64,000 nt of DNA from JBKECO01 sp047974745 (GCA_047974745.1 JBKECO010000027.1:1-64000), one strand, 5' to 3'; positions 18,429 to 27,288 are shown, counted from the stretch's first letter. Program-made: numbers and translations. The notes: generated from the sequence alone by a model not told the origin.

Positions 18429-18640
18429 TTTTCCTCATTCCCAAGTTAATTATTTCATTACGGTGTCTCATTCTGCAGACTGCTAGGACGCACAAATACA
18501 AACCCATTATAAGTAGTAACGGCACCGTAATCTACCTGAAATAATAACACAAAAATTACATAAAATGAATAGACGATATGAAAGTGTCTTTGATTGAAGC
18601 TATGCTCACAACATTTTTCAAAAATATTGCATATATTTTA

Positions 18641-18669
18641 TTGACAATAGCTACAGTTTCATGTAATAT
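18641..18669 (+). promoter_or_regulatory. tRNA operon promoter
   Basis: TTGACA (18641-18646), a 17-bp spacer and TAATAT (18664-18669) lie 20 bp before tRNA-Phe. A consensus -35 with short leader is typical of stable-RNA promoters. Confidence 0.75.
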
Positions 18670-18689
18670 TACTATTGCTGTGAGGCATT

Positions 18690-18762
<73 letters not shown>

Positions 18763-18775
18763 CTAAAAATCACAT

Positions 18776-18846
18776 GCGGGTGTAGTTCAATGGTAGAACA
18801 CTAGCCTTCCAAGCTAGATACGTGGGTTCGATTCCCATCACCCGCT
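18776..18846 (+). tRNA. tRNA-Gly (TCC)
   Basis: A 71-nt cloverleaf. Acceptor GCGGGTG/ (C)ACCCGC, anticodon stem CTAGC/GCTAG, loop CTTCCAA with anticodon TCC at 18808-18810, T-arm GGGTTCGATTCCC, discriminator T. CCA is not encoded. It lies 13 bp after tRNA-Phe, in the same transcript. Confidence 0.97.
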
Positions 18847-18883
18847 TTTTTCATGCAGTTTTTTATGCAAATTTGGTTAAGGT

Positions 18884-18921
18884 GTCAAAAAAAGAACAGG
18901 AGGTCCTGTTCTTTTTTTGAC
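18884..18921. terminator. Bidirectional terminator between the tRNAs and metY
   Basis: A 38-bp inverted repeat with 18-bp perfect arms (GTCAAAAAAAGAACAGGA and its complement) and a GG centre gives A/T tracts on both sides. It serves the tRNA transcript on the plus strand. On the minus strand it serves metY, whose last stop-codon base coincides with the repeat edge. Confidence 0.9.
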
Positions 18922-20228
18922 TAATCGAAGATTTTAAATGCTTCCGATAAATCTTCAAGGATATCTTCAATATGCTCTGTTCCAATACTTACACGTACTG
19001 TATTAGGCTTAATGCCTTGTTCACGAAGCTCCTCTGCGCTCAGCTGGGAATGGGTGGTGGATGCAGGATGGATCACCAGGGATTTCACATCTGCTACATT
19101 AGCAAGTAGGGAGAATACTTCAAGCTGGTCAATAAAATCTTTTGTCTGTCGCTCCGTTCCCTTGATCTCAAATGTAAAAATAGATCCGCCGCCCATTGGA
19201 AAATATTTCTGGTATAGTGCCTTCTGCGTCTCATCTTTTGACACAGCAGGATGGTGCACTTCCTCTACCATTGGATGCTCCTTTAGGAATTCAGCGACTC
19301 TGACTGCATTCAGAACATGGCGCTCCACACGAAGTGACAGAGTTTCCAGTCCCTGCAGAAGTAAAAATGCATTGAATGGCGAGATCGCTCCACCTGTGTC
19401 ACGAAGCAGTGTCGCACGTATTTTCACTACAAATGCTGCCGGTCCGACTGCCTCTGTGAAGCTTACTCCATGGTAGCTTTCATTCGGTTCCACAAGGGAT
19501 GAAAATTTTCCAGATGCCTTCCAATCGAACTTGCCACTGTCAATAATCACGCCACCAAGGGAGGTTCCGTGTCCACCGATGAATTTCGTTGCGGAATGTA
19601 CTACAATGTCTGCACCAAATTCGATAGGTCTGACAAGAAATGGTGTTGCAAAGGTATTATCCACAACAAGTGGGATCCCTGCTCCATGTGCCACTTTTGC
19701 AATCGCTTCAATATCTACTACATCGGAATGCGGATTGCCAAGTGTCTCAATAAATACCCCTTTTGTATTCTCGCGGATCGCTGCTTTTACTGCCTCAGGT
19801 TCTGGCTCCACAAAGGTGGTCGTGATCCCATACTGTGGCAGTGTGTGCTGCAGAAGGTTGAAGCTGCCGCCATAGATATTATTTGCTGCCACGATATGAT
19901 CGCCCATCTGTGCAAGATTTGTAATTGTGTAATTGATCGCTGCTGCTCCAGAGGCTACTGCAAGTGCTGCCACTCCCCCCTCTAAGGCTGCAATTCTCTG
20001 TTCAAAAACATCCTGTGTTGGGTTGGTCAGACGACCATAGATATTTCCTGCATCCGCAAGCCCAAATCTTGCAGCCGCATGATCGCAGTCATGAAAGACA
20101 TAGGAAGTCGTCTGGTAGATCGGTACTGCCCTTGCATCTGTAACTGGATCCGGATTTTCTTGACCTACATGAAGCTGTAGTGTCTCGAATCTGAGTGCTC
20201 TGTCTTTTCTATTTGTTTTATGTCCCAT
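18921..20228 (-). CDS. metY: O-acetylhomoserine sulfhydrylase / aminocarboxypropyltransferase
   Basis: A 435-aa PLP enzyme of the Cys/Met-metabolism family. It makes homocysteine (or methionine) from O-acetylhomoserine and sulfide (or methanethiol). The family pattern is clear: 'FETLQLHVGQENPDPVTDARAVPIYQTTSY' region at the N-terminus, 'YGRLTNPT', 'NNIYGGSFNLL', and the PLP lysine in 'DIVVHSATKFIGGHG'. It is longer than cystathionine gamma-synthases, as expected for MetY. It is third in the rrf2-cysK-metY operon, 66 bp after cysK, with a GAGG ribosome site. Confidence 0.92.
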   Translation of the reverse strand: MGHKTNRKDRALRFETLQLHVGQENPDPVTDARAVPIYQTTSYVFHDCDHAAARFGLADAGNIYGRLTNPTQDVFEQRIAALEGGVAALAVASGAAAINYTITNLAQMGDHIVAANNIYGGSFNLLQHTLPQYGITTTFVEPEPEAVKAAIRENTKGVFIETLGNPHSDVVDIEAIAKVAHGAGIPLVVDNTFATPFLVRPIEFGADIVVHSATKFIGGHGTSLGGVIIDSGKFDWKASGKFSSLVEPNESYHGVSFTEAVGPAAFVVKIRATLLRDTGGAISPFNAFLLLQGLETLSLRVERHVLNAVRVAEFLKEHPMVEEVHHPAVSKDETQKALYQKYFPMGGGSIFTFEIKGTERQTKDFIDQLEVFSLLANVADVKSLVIHPASTTHSQLSAEELREQGIKPNTVRVSIGTEHIEDILEDLSEAFKIFD

Positions 20229-20294
20229 TTTTTTCCTCGCTTTGTTTTATCTGTTGATGTAGGGTCAAATGCCCTTCTGCAACAATAGACTCTT

Positions 20295-21230
20295 CTATGA
20301 GTTCAGGAAGAGAGAAGTGGAATAATATCTGTCCCCGCTGTCCGGGAGCACGACAACAATCGTTTTTCCTTCTGATTCTTCCCTTTTTGCAACTTCAATT
20401 GCTACATAAACAGCAGCTCCTGATGAAATTCCTGCAAGCACGCCCTCTTTTCCAGCGATTTCTCTTGCCATCTGAAAACATACTTCATTATCCACCGGGA
20501 AAATTTCATCATAAATTTTGGTATTTAAGATCTCAGGCACAAAACCAGCTCCGATTCCCTGAATCTTATGGGGTCCATTCTTTTTTTGTGAAAGTACTGG
20601 AGATGTGGACGGTTCAACTGCCACGATCTTGATGTCCGGATTCTTTTCTTTTAGATATTCTCCACATCCTGTGATTGTTCCGCCTGTTCCAACTCCTGCC
20701 ACGAACACATCTACTTTTTCTTCACTGTCTTTCCATATTTCAGGTCCTGTCGTCTCACGGTGGATCTGTGGGTTTGCTCCATTCTCAAATTGTCCAGGAA
20801 GAAAGGCTCCGGGAATTTCTTTTGCAAGCTGCTTTGCTTTTTCAATCGCACCGCGCATGCCCTTTCGTCCTTCTGTAAGTACGATTTGCGCACCGTATGC
20901 TTTCAATATATTCCGCCGTTCTACGCTCATTGTTTCCGGCATCGTGAGAATGACTTTATAGCCTTTCACTGCTGCTATGGCGGCAAGTCCGATTCCTGTA
21001 TTTCCAGAGGTCGGTTCAATGATAACAGAGCCCTCTTTTAAAAAACCCTCTGATTCTGCTTTTTCAATCATGCTCTTTGCCACACGATCCTTCACACTGC
21101 CTGATGGATTCAGATATTCCAGCTTTAGCAACAGTCTGGCTTTTAAACCATATTCCTGTTCGAGATTTTTGGCTTCGATCATTGGTGTATTACCTACGAG
21201 ACCTAGTATACCCTGATCTTTTTTTGACAT
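20295..21230 (-). CDS. cysK: Cysteine synthase A (O-acetylserine sulfhydrylase)
   Basis: A 311-aa fold-type II PLP enzyme. The PLP lysine is Lys47 in 'NPSGSVKDRVA'. The substrate loop is 'EPTSGNTGIGLA' and the phosphate loop is 'GVGTGGTITG'. It makes cysteine from O-acetylserine and sulfide. The start at 21230 has AAAGGAG upstream; the in-frame ATG at 21272 would overlap the regulator's end region. It is second in the operon, 44 bp after the Rrf2 regulator. Confidence 0.94.
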   Translation of the reverse strand: MSKKDQGILGLVGNTPMIEAKNLEQEYGLKARLLLKLEYLNPSGSVKDRVAKSMIEKAESEGFLKEGSVIIEPTSGNTGIGLAAIAAVKGYKVILTMPETMSVERRNILKAYGAQIVLTEGRKGMRGAIEKAKQLAKEIPGAFLPGQFENGANPQIHRETTGPEIWKDSEEKVDVFVAGVGTGGTITGCGEYLKEKNPDIKIVAVEPSTSPVLSQKKNGPHKIQGIGAGFVPEILNTKIYDEIFPVDNEVCFQMAREIAGKEGVLAGISSGAAVYVAIEVAKREESEGKTIVVVLPDSGDRYYSTSLFLNS

Positions 21231-21274
21231 GATACTGTTTCTCCTTTGTATGTACTTATTATCTGGAGTCATTT

Positions 21275-21709
21275 CTAAATAATATATTCGTTACCCAGTT
21301 CCTCCTGCCATCTGACAAGATCAGCCAGGGTATATTTATCAAGAACACCACGAATTGCATCATCCAGTTCCTGCCAGATTCTGACCGTAACGCACTCGCT
21401 CTGTCTGTCACATTCATTTTTTTCATCCTCAAGACAGGAAACGGGAGCCATATTGCCCTCAACTCTTCTTAATATCATTCCGACAGTATACTCCTGAGGA
21501 TCACGCGCTAGCTTATATCCGCCCTGCGGTCCTCTGATACTTCTTACATAACCGGATTTAACAAGCTGTGAAATAATCTGTTCCAGATATTTCACAGAAA
21601 TGGATTGTCTTTCTGCTGTATCTTTTAGTCTTACTGGCTCCACCGCATCATTCATGGCGATATCCAGCATGAGTCGCAAAGCATAGCGGCCTTTTGTCGA
21701 GATCTTCAT
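21275..21709 (-). CDS. Rrf2-family regulator of the cysteine operon (IscR/CymR-like)
   Basis: A 144-aa winged-helix regulator beginning 'MKISTKGRYALRLML' with wing 'IRGPQGGYKLA'. Unlike the classical cysteine regulator CymR, it keeps three cysteines in the Fe-S ligand region (Cys92, Cys100, Cys106), as IscR-type proteins do. It could therefore sense Fe-S or redox state as well as cysteine supply. It is the first gene of the operon with cysK and metY, behind a consensus promoter and an 8-bp-arm inverted repeat that is its probable own operator. Confidence 0.9.
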   Translation of the reverse strand: MKISTKGRYALRLMLDIAMNDAVEPVRLKDTAERQSISVKYLEQIISQLVKSGYVRSIRGPQGGYKLARDPQEYTVGMILRRVEGNMAPVSCLEDEKNECDRQSECVTVRIWQELDDAIRGVLDKYTLADLVRWQEELGNEYII

Positions 21710-21738
21710 ACTGCAATTCCTCCTTCAGTTATTTGCTC

Positions 21739-21765
21739 GTAACTATTCCGTACATGCATAGTTAC
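21739..21765. promoter_or_regulatory. Inverted-repeat operator in the rrf2-cysK-metY leader
   Basis: GTAACTAT (21739-21746) and ATAGTTAC (21758-21765) are perfect 8-bp arms around an 11-bp centre. The site lies a few bases downstream of the predicted transcription start and 30 bp before the regulator gene, well placed for autorepression by the Rrf2 protein. Confidence 0.65.
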
Positions 21766-21774
21766 ATTAGTTCT

Positions 21775-21803
21775 ATTTTATCCATGTAAACCTACTATGT
21801 CAA
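21775..21803 (-). promoter_or_regulatory. Promoter of the rrf2-cysK-metY operon
   Basis: On the minus strand TTGACA (21803-21798), a 17-bp spacer and TAAAAT (21780-21775). The predicted start near 21768 is immediately upstream of the operator repeat. Confidence 0.8.
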
Positions 21804-21837
21804 TATGAATAGATGAGAATTACAAAAAATCCAATGA

Positions 21838-21867
21838 TTGACCAAAAAAACCATCTTATTATATACT
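21838..21867 (+). promoter_or_regulatory. glpK promoter
   Basis: TTGACC (21838-21843), an 18-bp spacer and TATACT (21862-21867), leaving a leader of about 90 bp before glpK. No cre or antiterminator site was recognised in it. Confidence 0.6.
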
Positions 21868-21962
21868 GAACTTAGTACTATTCTTCATTCCAGGAAACCT
21901 AGGATCAGGGTTCAAGCTTACTTTTGAGCCCAATATCATTATATTGATGGAGGTGACTTTTC

Positions 21963-23462
21963 ATGTCGGAATATATTATGGCTCTTGATGCCGGAACTAC
22001 AAGCAACCGCTGCATTCTTTTTAATCAGAAGGGAGAGGTCTGCAGTGTGGCACAAAAGGAATTCACGCAGTACTATCCCAATCCAGGCTGGGTCGAGCAT
22101 GACGCAGAGGAAATCTGGGCTGTACAGCTTGAGGTAGCAAGGGCTGCCATGAAGGCTGTCAATGCGACTGCGTCTGACATCAAAGCAATCGGAATCACAA
22201 ATCAGAGAGAGACCGTTGTTCTCTGGGATAAAAATACTGGAAAGCCAGTATACCATGCGATAGTCTGGCAGTGCAGGCGAACCGCAGAATATGCAGATAC
22301 GCTAAAAGAAAAGGGACTGACCGAAACCTTCCGCCAAAAAACAGGCCTTGTGATCGATGCTTATTTTTCTGCGACCAAGATCCGCTGGATCCTTGATCAT
22401 GTGGAGGGAATCCGGGCTTGTGCCGAAAAGGGGGAGATTGCCTTCGGCACGATTGAGACTTGGCTGATCTGGAAGCTGACACAGGGACGTGTCCATATCA
22501 CAGACTATTCGAATGCCTCTCGTACCATGCTGTTCAATATTCATACGCTGAAGTGGGATCAGGACATTTTAAAAGAACTCGATATTCCTGAAGCGATACT
22601 TCCAAAGCCTATGCCTTCAAGCATGGTCTATGGTGAGACTGCTCCATCTGTTTTTGGCAGTCCTGTCAGAATTGCCGGTGCCGCAGGAGATCAGCAGGCT
22701 GCATTGTTCGGACAGACCTGTTTTGAGGCCGGTGAGACGAAGAATACCTATGGAACAGGCTGCTTTCTTCTTATGAATACTGGTGAGACACCGGTATTCT
22801 CCAAAAATGGTCTTGTTACCACGATCGCCTGGGGAATCAACGGCAAAGTCTACTATGCGCTGGAGGGCTCTATTTTTATTGCCGGTGCTTCCATCCAGTG
22901 GCTGCGCGATGAAATGAAGCTGATCGACTCTGCCTTGGATGCAGAATATATGGCCAGGAAGGTCTCAGATACCAACGGCTGTTATGTAATTCCTGCATTT
23001 ACCGGTCTTGGGGCGCCCTACTGGGATCAATATGCACGGGGCACCATTGTCGGACTGACCAGAGGCGTGAATAAATATCATGTGATTCGGGCAACTCTTG
23101 AATCCATTGCTTTTCAGGTCAATGATGTGATTCGTTCGATGGAGGCTGATTCTTTGATCAAGCTGTCATCCCTCCGCGTTGACGGCGGTGCCAGTGCCAA
23201 TAATCTGCTGCTGCAGATGCAGGCCGACTTGATTCACGCTCCGGTGAACCGCCCCACATGTGTGGAAACGACTGCAATGGGTGCTGCCTACCTTGCCGGA
23301 CTGTCTGTAGGGTACTGGAAAGACATAGAGGATATCCGCAGTAACTGGGCGATCGACCGTACATTTCTTCCAGAACTTGATGACACGTCTCGTGAGCATA
23401 AGCTGAAAATGTGGAAAAAAGCAGTCACCTATGCTTTTCACTGGGCAAAGGAGGATTTTTAA
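21963..23462 (+). CDS. glpK: Glycerol kinase
   Basis: A 499-aa FGGY-family kinase of normal length that phosphorylates glycerol to glycerol-3-phosphate in the cytoplasm. The N-terminal ATP/phosphate loop is 'ALDAGTTSNRCILF'. 'QRETVVLWDKNTGKPVYHAIVWQCRRT' (in pieces) is the glycerol-binding segment with Arg-Glu and Trp. 'GTGCFLLMNTGE' and 'AYLAGLSVGYW' are the C-domain FGGY signatures. GGAGGTGA lies six bases before the ATG. It stands alone, without glpF or glpD in the window, divergent from the cysteine operon. Confidence 0.95.
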   Translation: MSEYIMALDAGTTSNRCILFNQKGEVCSVAQKEFTQYYPNPGWVEHDAEEIWAVQLEVARAAMKAVNATASDIKAIGITNQRETVVLWDKNTGKPVYHAIVWQCRRTAEYADTLKEKGLTETFRQKTGLVIDAYFSATKIRWILDHVEGIRACAEKGEIAFGTIETWLIWKLTQGRVHITDYSNASRTMLFNIHTLKWDQDILKELDIPEAILPKPMPSSMVYGETAPSVFGSPVRIAGAAGDQQAALFGQTCFEAGETKNTYGTGCFLLMNTGETPVFSKNGLVTTIAWGINGKVYYALEGSIFIAGASIQWLRDEMKLIDSALDAEYMARKVSDTNGCYVIPAFTGLGAPYWDQYARGTIVGLTRGVNKYHVIRATLESIAFQVNDVIRSMEADSLIKLSSLRVDGGASANNLLLQMQADLIHAPVNRPTCVETTAMGAAYLAGLSVGYWKDIEDIRSNWAIDRTFLPELDDTSREHKLKMWKKAVTYAFHWAKEDF

Positions 23463-23539
23463 GTGCCAAATCCATATCACACCACAGCGGGGTGAATGCT
23501 GCCTCCTTGACAAATCAAAAGGAAATCTTGTGCATCACA

Positions 23540-23923
23540 CTATTTCTTTGCATCTGCCCTGCTCTGGAATTTGTCGGCCTGTACAAGGAACCGTTCATGG
23601 GTTCCGTTTCCGACCTCTCCGGTTTCATCGCTGACACTGACTTCAAATACTAGCTTTCTGCCATCGATTTCTGTGAGAGTTGTCCTGCAGGTCACTTTCA
23701 TTCCCACTGGAGTTGCCGAAAGGTGTGATATGGTAAGTTGTGTTCCCACAGTTGCCATTCCTTCCTCAAGCTCCTCTGCCACACTTTTCCATGCTGCCTC
23801 TTCAATCAGAGCGATCATGGCAGGTGTTGCAAATACCCGCAGGTCTCCGCTTTTTAAAGCTGCCGCTGTATTTTCTTCTGTGACGATCGTGACAGCATTT
23901 CCTGTGATTCCTTTTTTCAGCAT
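23540..23923 (-). CDS. Hotdog-fold acyl-CoA thioesterase (fluoroacetyl-CoA thioesterase-like)
   Basis: A 127-aa single hotdog domain. 'VFATPAMIALIEEAAWKSV' and 'THERFLV' with its His resemble the FlK-type thioesterase family (catalytic Thr/Glu/His). The natural substrate is unknown; these proteins are common in clostridia and are not evidence of fluoroacetate resistance. It is last in the mtnN-luxS-thioesterase row, 49 bp after luxS, and convergent with glpK. Confidence 0.8.
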   Translation of the reverse strand: MLKKGITGNAVTIVTEENTAAALKSGDLRVFATPAMIALIEEAAWKSVAEELEEGMATVGTQLTISHLSATPVGMKVTCRTTLTEIDGRKLVFEVSVSDETGEVGNGTHERFLVQADKFQSRADAKK

Positions 23924-23972
23924 GATTTTTCCTTCCTATATATATATTCCTGTTACTTAACGATCTTATTGA

Positions 23973-24452
23973 TCAGTCTGGATACACCAGTCTCTCAGCT
24001 GTTAGATTGTCCAGCACCTCACTATAGAATTTTCCTGCAATATAGTTTGCCATCGGCAGATTCATATCCAGATAATTTCCACAGTCTCTGGCAGCTGCTC
24101 CGGGAATCTCCTCTTTAAAATCGCGAATGAACGCATACATTTCTTTAAGCAGTTCTACGATATCTTTTGACTCATAGTCACCTGCCAGGATCAGATAGAA
24201 TCCGGTTCGGCAGCCCATTGGTCCAAAATAGATCGTTTTATCGGCATAATCAGGGTGATTCCTCAAAAATGTTGCGCCCAAATGCTCAAAAGCATGCATT
24301 TCCGCTGTATTCATGACTGGCTCAAAATTTGGTCTCGTCATTCTGATATCAAATGTCGTTAGGACCTCTGTTCCTACATGGTCCTTTCTTGACACATAGA
24401 TTCCTGGTAATAATGTAAGATGATTTACGGTAAAGCTAGCTATTTTTTCCAT
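23973..24452 (-). CDS. luxS: S-ribosylhomocysteine lyase (autoinducer-2 synthase)
   Basis: A 159-aa LuxS. The metal ligands His53, His57 and Cys124 are present ('EMHAFEHLGAT' and 'ARDCGNYL'), as are the catalytic Glu56 and Cys81 ('GPMGCRTGF'). It splits S-ribosylhomocysteine to homocysteine and DPD, the AI-2 precursor. It lies 39 bp after mtnN, which supplies its substrate, so the two-step detoxification of S-adenosylhomocysteine is complete here. AAGGAGG precedes the ATG. Confidence 0.97.
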   Translation of the reverse strand: MEKIASFTVNHLTLLPGIYVSRKDHVGTEVLTTFDIRMTRPNFEPVMNTAEMHAFEHLGATFLRNHPDYADKTIYFGPMGCRTGFYLILAGDYESKDIVELLKEMYAFIRDFKEEIPGAAARDCGNYLDMNLPMANYIAGKFYSEVLDNLTAERLVYPD

Positions 24453-24491
24453 GGCGCCTCCTTATGCTTCGTTTGATTTATTGCTTTCACT

Positions 24492-25196
24492 CTATGCCTT
24501 CTCTGACATTCGCCGTGCGATCTCCGCCACAAGATGCACAGAATGTTCAATCGCCTTTGCCTCAAATGCAGGATAATCCACATGTGCACTGTCATCTGCT
24601 TTATCAGAAATGGCACGGACGATCAGGCAGGGAACTTCATTCAGATAGGCTGCATGTGCGATCGCAGCCCCTTCCATCTCTGTACAGCAGCCATCAAAGG
24701 TAGCTGTCAACCAGGCTTTTTTCTCATGACTTGATATGAACTGGTCTCCAGATACGACTCTTCCCTCATGTACATGGATATCTGTATTTACTGCTTCACA
24801 ACTTATTTTTGCCAGTTCTCTCAGTTCCTTTGAACAGGGAAACATCTGAACCTGCATTCCCGGTATCTTTCCCGGTGCATGTCCAAAGGCCGTGACATCC
24901 ACATCATGTTCCACGGTATCAGTAGACAGTACGATATCTCCAATATCGATCTTCGCCTGAAGAGATCCGGCGATTCCGGTATTGATCACAGCGTCCACTT
25001 CAAAGAGATCCAGCAGAAGCTGTGTACAACAGGCCGCATTCACCTTTCCGATTCCTGCCTGTACGACCACCGTCTCTGTTCCCTCTAAAATTCCCCTGTA
25101 GAATTCCATAGATGCTTTTTTGGTAATATTCACATCTGTCATTTTTTCCTTTAGCTGCTCCACTTCCTGTGGCATGGCACCAATAATTCCCAGCAT
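24492..25196 (-). CDS. mtnN: 5'-methylthioadenosine / S-adenosylhomocysteine nucleosidase
   Basis: A 234-aa Pfs/MtnN protein of normal length. 'IGIIGAMPQEVEQL'-like N-terminus (here LGIIGAMPQEVEQL), 'NTGIAGSL', and 'TEMEGAAIAHAA' with the conserved Glu pair, then 'VRAISDKAD' with the catalytic Asp. It releases adenine from MTA and SAH in the activated methyl cycle. It is the first gene of the operon with luxS; AAAGGAG lies upstream of the ATG. Confidence 0.95.
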   Translation of the reverse strand: MLGIIGAMPQEVEQLKEKMTDVNITKKASMEFYRGILEGTETVVVQAGIGKVNAACCTQLLLDLFEVDAVINTGIAGSLQAKIDIGDIVLSTDTVEHDVDVTAFGHAPGKIPGMQVQMFPCSKELRELAKISCEAVNTDIHVHEGRVVSGDQFISSHEKKAWLTATFDGCCTEMEGAAIAHAAYLNEVPCLIVRAISDKADDSAHVDYPAFEAKAIEHSVHLVAEIARRMSEKA

Positions 25197-25215
25197 TTCA
25201 TGACTCCTTTGTTCT

Positions 25216-25290
25216 TGCCTGTTTTATTCCTGTCTTCTTTATTTCTGTCTTCTTTATTTCTGTCTGTTTTATTCCTGTCTTCTTTGCGCA
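25216..25290. repeat. Five tandem 15-bp units between mtnN and the DUF4153 gene
   Basis: Units of 15 bp at 25216, 25231, 25246, 25261 and 25276, with consensus TGTCTTCTTTATTTC. The second and third are identical and the others diverge. They lie in the 132-bp spacer upstream of mtnN and downstream of the DUF4153 gene, which otherwise shows nothing. Confidence 0.8.
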
Positions 25291-25328
25291 GGCCGCTCTC
25301 CCATTATATCGCAGAATGCGGAGATATT

Positions 25329-27179
25329 CTATTCCTTTTCCCGGATATACAGCCTGTCTGGAAGAATCCAAATATAAGGTTCCTTGTCATTGCTGTTATA
25401 GGATATCTCGATATGATCCAGCTGAAGCATGAATTCTCCTCCATCAAATTCTCCAAAGATCTGCAAAGCTTCAGGTTCCAGCTGATATTCTCCCACTTCA
25501 TCCTTTGTGTAGTCCATCGTGATCCGCTCTAGATCCGCCTTAAGGCTTTTGCTGTAAAGCGTACTGTCATCCTTCACAATTTCAAGTACTGGAATCGAAT
25601 CTCCTGACGGAATCTGCCAGAGAATCTCATAGGTACCATTTTTACCGGAAAAAGCAGGGTTCTCTGCTGTGGTTCCATACTTTTCATAGTTCTCAACCAG
25701 CGTCACTTCCCATTCCCAGCTTCGGATATCCGCCACATTCTCCCCATTATCCAGTACGATCCTGTCATAATATATATCGGTACTTCCCATATTGTACTGA
25801 GGTGCGAATCCAAATGCTTCTTCGAATTTACGTGAATCGCTGAGTTCTTCCGTGAACCAGACTGGAAAAGATACACTGCGCCGCTCATCATAAATACTGC
25901 TCAGATAATCTGCCGCCTCTGTGATAGCGATCTTTTGCTCATCCGTCGGTTCTCCATCTCCACTCAGAACACTGTCATTTTCGAGTATACTGGCCTCCTG
26001 CAGGACACTTTCCAGTCGATGCAGCTGCGCTCTTGCCGATATCTCCTGATAGCTGACTCCGGGAAAAATAGAGATCAGCAAAAGAATGCTTCCAAGAAGA
26101 ATCACAGCCGGATAGGATTTTTCTCTTTTTATGACGAACAAAATCACGGTAAATGCTGCGAACACCCAGCCAATGGAAAAAAAGTATTCCTCCGGAAAAA
26201 TTCCATGATCGACTACCTGTACACCAAGTGCCCAGGCTTCTGCAACTAAAATGAGTCCTGCCGCAGCAGGATATACCTTCCGATAGATGATCGGCAGCTT
26301 TCCATTTTGTTCTGTAACCATCAGATAGAGCCAAATTCCGATCAGTGTATATGCTGCAGCAATTCCTGACAGCAGGGAGAAATTCTGGCTGCTGCCAAAA
26401 AAGATCGTTCTTGCAGTCCATAACAGCAGCACTGCCGTAAGTGCGAGGATGACAGGGATCAGTATCGAGCCAAACAAAATCTCTATAAAACGAGGCTGTT
26501 TCTCCATCTGCCTCCTTTTTTCCTGCTCTGTATCAGTTCCAAAATCCGGAAAAAAACCGACAAAAAGTAAAAATGCTGTCAGTCCGGATATGACTGTCAG
26601 GTACTGATATACCTTGCCGCTCATTCCACTATATAGCAGATTCTCCACTGCCAAAGCCACAAGTGCCATTCCACCCAGAAGTACAAGTCCATAAAACGAT
26701 GCGACTGCAGCTGATTTTTGCAGCATAAAAAGGGACTTTTCAACAGAGCTCTCCTCCGCACATCCAGTCACATAGACGAATTGCAGCAGTGCGATCACGA
26801 TTCCAATTCCGATACTTGTTCCCGCGAGATCGGATACGATCTGATACGAACCATCATAGGAGGGTATCCCGGAAAAGAAAAACAGCAGTACAAAGACTAG
26901 TACCGTACATGCTGCTGTGATCAGATCCGCCAACCTTTTCCATGGATGAGCTGCAAAATAAGCTGAAATCGTCAGGCCTGCTGTTACGGACAATGCAATC
27001 GCCAGCTGCAGACAGCTAAACAGGAACTGCACCGCTTCCTGTTCCTCCCAGTCCAGATGAATCAGTATGATAGACAAAAGAGCAAATAGAAATGCATCTA
27101 TCGTGATTGCCGGATATCGAAGCAGGGAACGCTGCATTCCCATTCTGATTTGTTTTCCGATTTTTTTCCATATCTCCAT
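25329..27179 (-). CDS. DUF4153 domain-containing membrane protein
   Basis: A 616-aa protein with about twelve hydrophobic segments in the first ~390 residues, then a ~220-residue soluble C-terminal part rich in beta-strand-like sequence ('DIYYDRIVLDNGENVADIRSWEWEV' region; acidic). The membrane part matches the DUF4153 type found in many gut Firmicutes; its function is unknown. The start at 27179 follows GGAGGG by seven bases; an in-frame ATG further up (27272) lies within tandem repeats and has no ribosome site. It probably follows dus in one transcript. Confidence 0.75.
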   Translation of the reverse strand: MEIWKKIGKQIRMGMQRSLLRYPAITIDAFLFALLSIILIHLDWEEQEAVQFLFSCLQLAIALSVTAGLTISAYFAAHPWKRLADLITAACTVLVFVLLFFFSGIPSYDGSYQIVSDLAGTSIGIGIVIALLQFVYVTGCAEESSVEKSLFMLQKSAAVASFYGLVLLGGMALVALAVENLLYSGMSGKVYQYLTVISGLTAFLLFVGFFPDFGTDTEQEKRRQMEKQPRFIEILFGSILIPVILALTAVLLLWTARTIFFGSSQNFSLLSGIAAAYTLIGIWLYLMVTEQNGKLPIIYRKVYPAAAGLILVAEAWALGVQVVDHGIFPEEYFFSIGWVFAAFTVILFVIKREKSYPAVILLGSILLLISIFPGVSYQEISARAQLHRLESVLQEASILENDSVLSGDGEPTDEQKIAITEAADYLSSIYDERRSVSFPVWFTEELSDSRKFEEAFGFAPQYNMGSTDIYYDRIVLDNGENVADIRSWEWEVTLVENYEKYGTTAENPAFSGKNGTYEILWQIPSGDSIPVLEIVKDDSTLYSKSLKADLERITMDYTKDEVGEYQLEPEALQIFGEFDGGEFMLQLDHIEISYNSNDKEPYIWILPDRLYIREKE

Positions 27180-27213
27180 ATCGATACCCTCCATATTATA
27201 ACGTGCTGTACAC

Positions 27214-27259
27214 GCCACCTCTATGACATGCACGCAGCCACTTCTATGACATACAAGCG
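27214..27259. repeat. Two tandem 23-bp units between dus and the DUF4153 gene
   Basis: 27214-27236 and 27237-27259 are 23-bp copies sharing GCCAC.TCTATGACAT.CA. They fill most of the spacer between the dus stop and the DUF4153 start. One of several such junction repeats in the window. Confidence 0.8.
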
Positions 27260-27288
27260 GCCACAGTTTCATCTCTTGAACAAATATG

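Noticed and set aside
20229..21274. SAM riboswitch before cysK or metY
   Set aside because: The spacers (44 and 66 bp) are too short, and no S-box conserved core is present.
25216..25290. Direct repeats as a CRISPR array
   Set aside because: Units are contiguous without spacers, only 15 bp, and there are no cas genes; the other short repeats fail for the same reasons.
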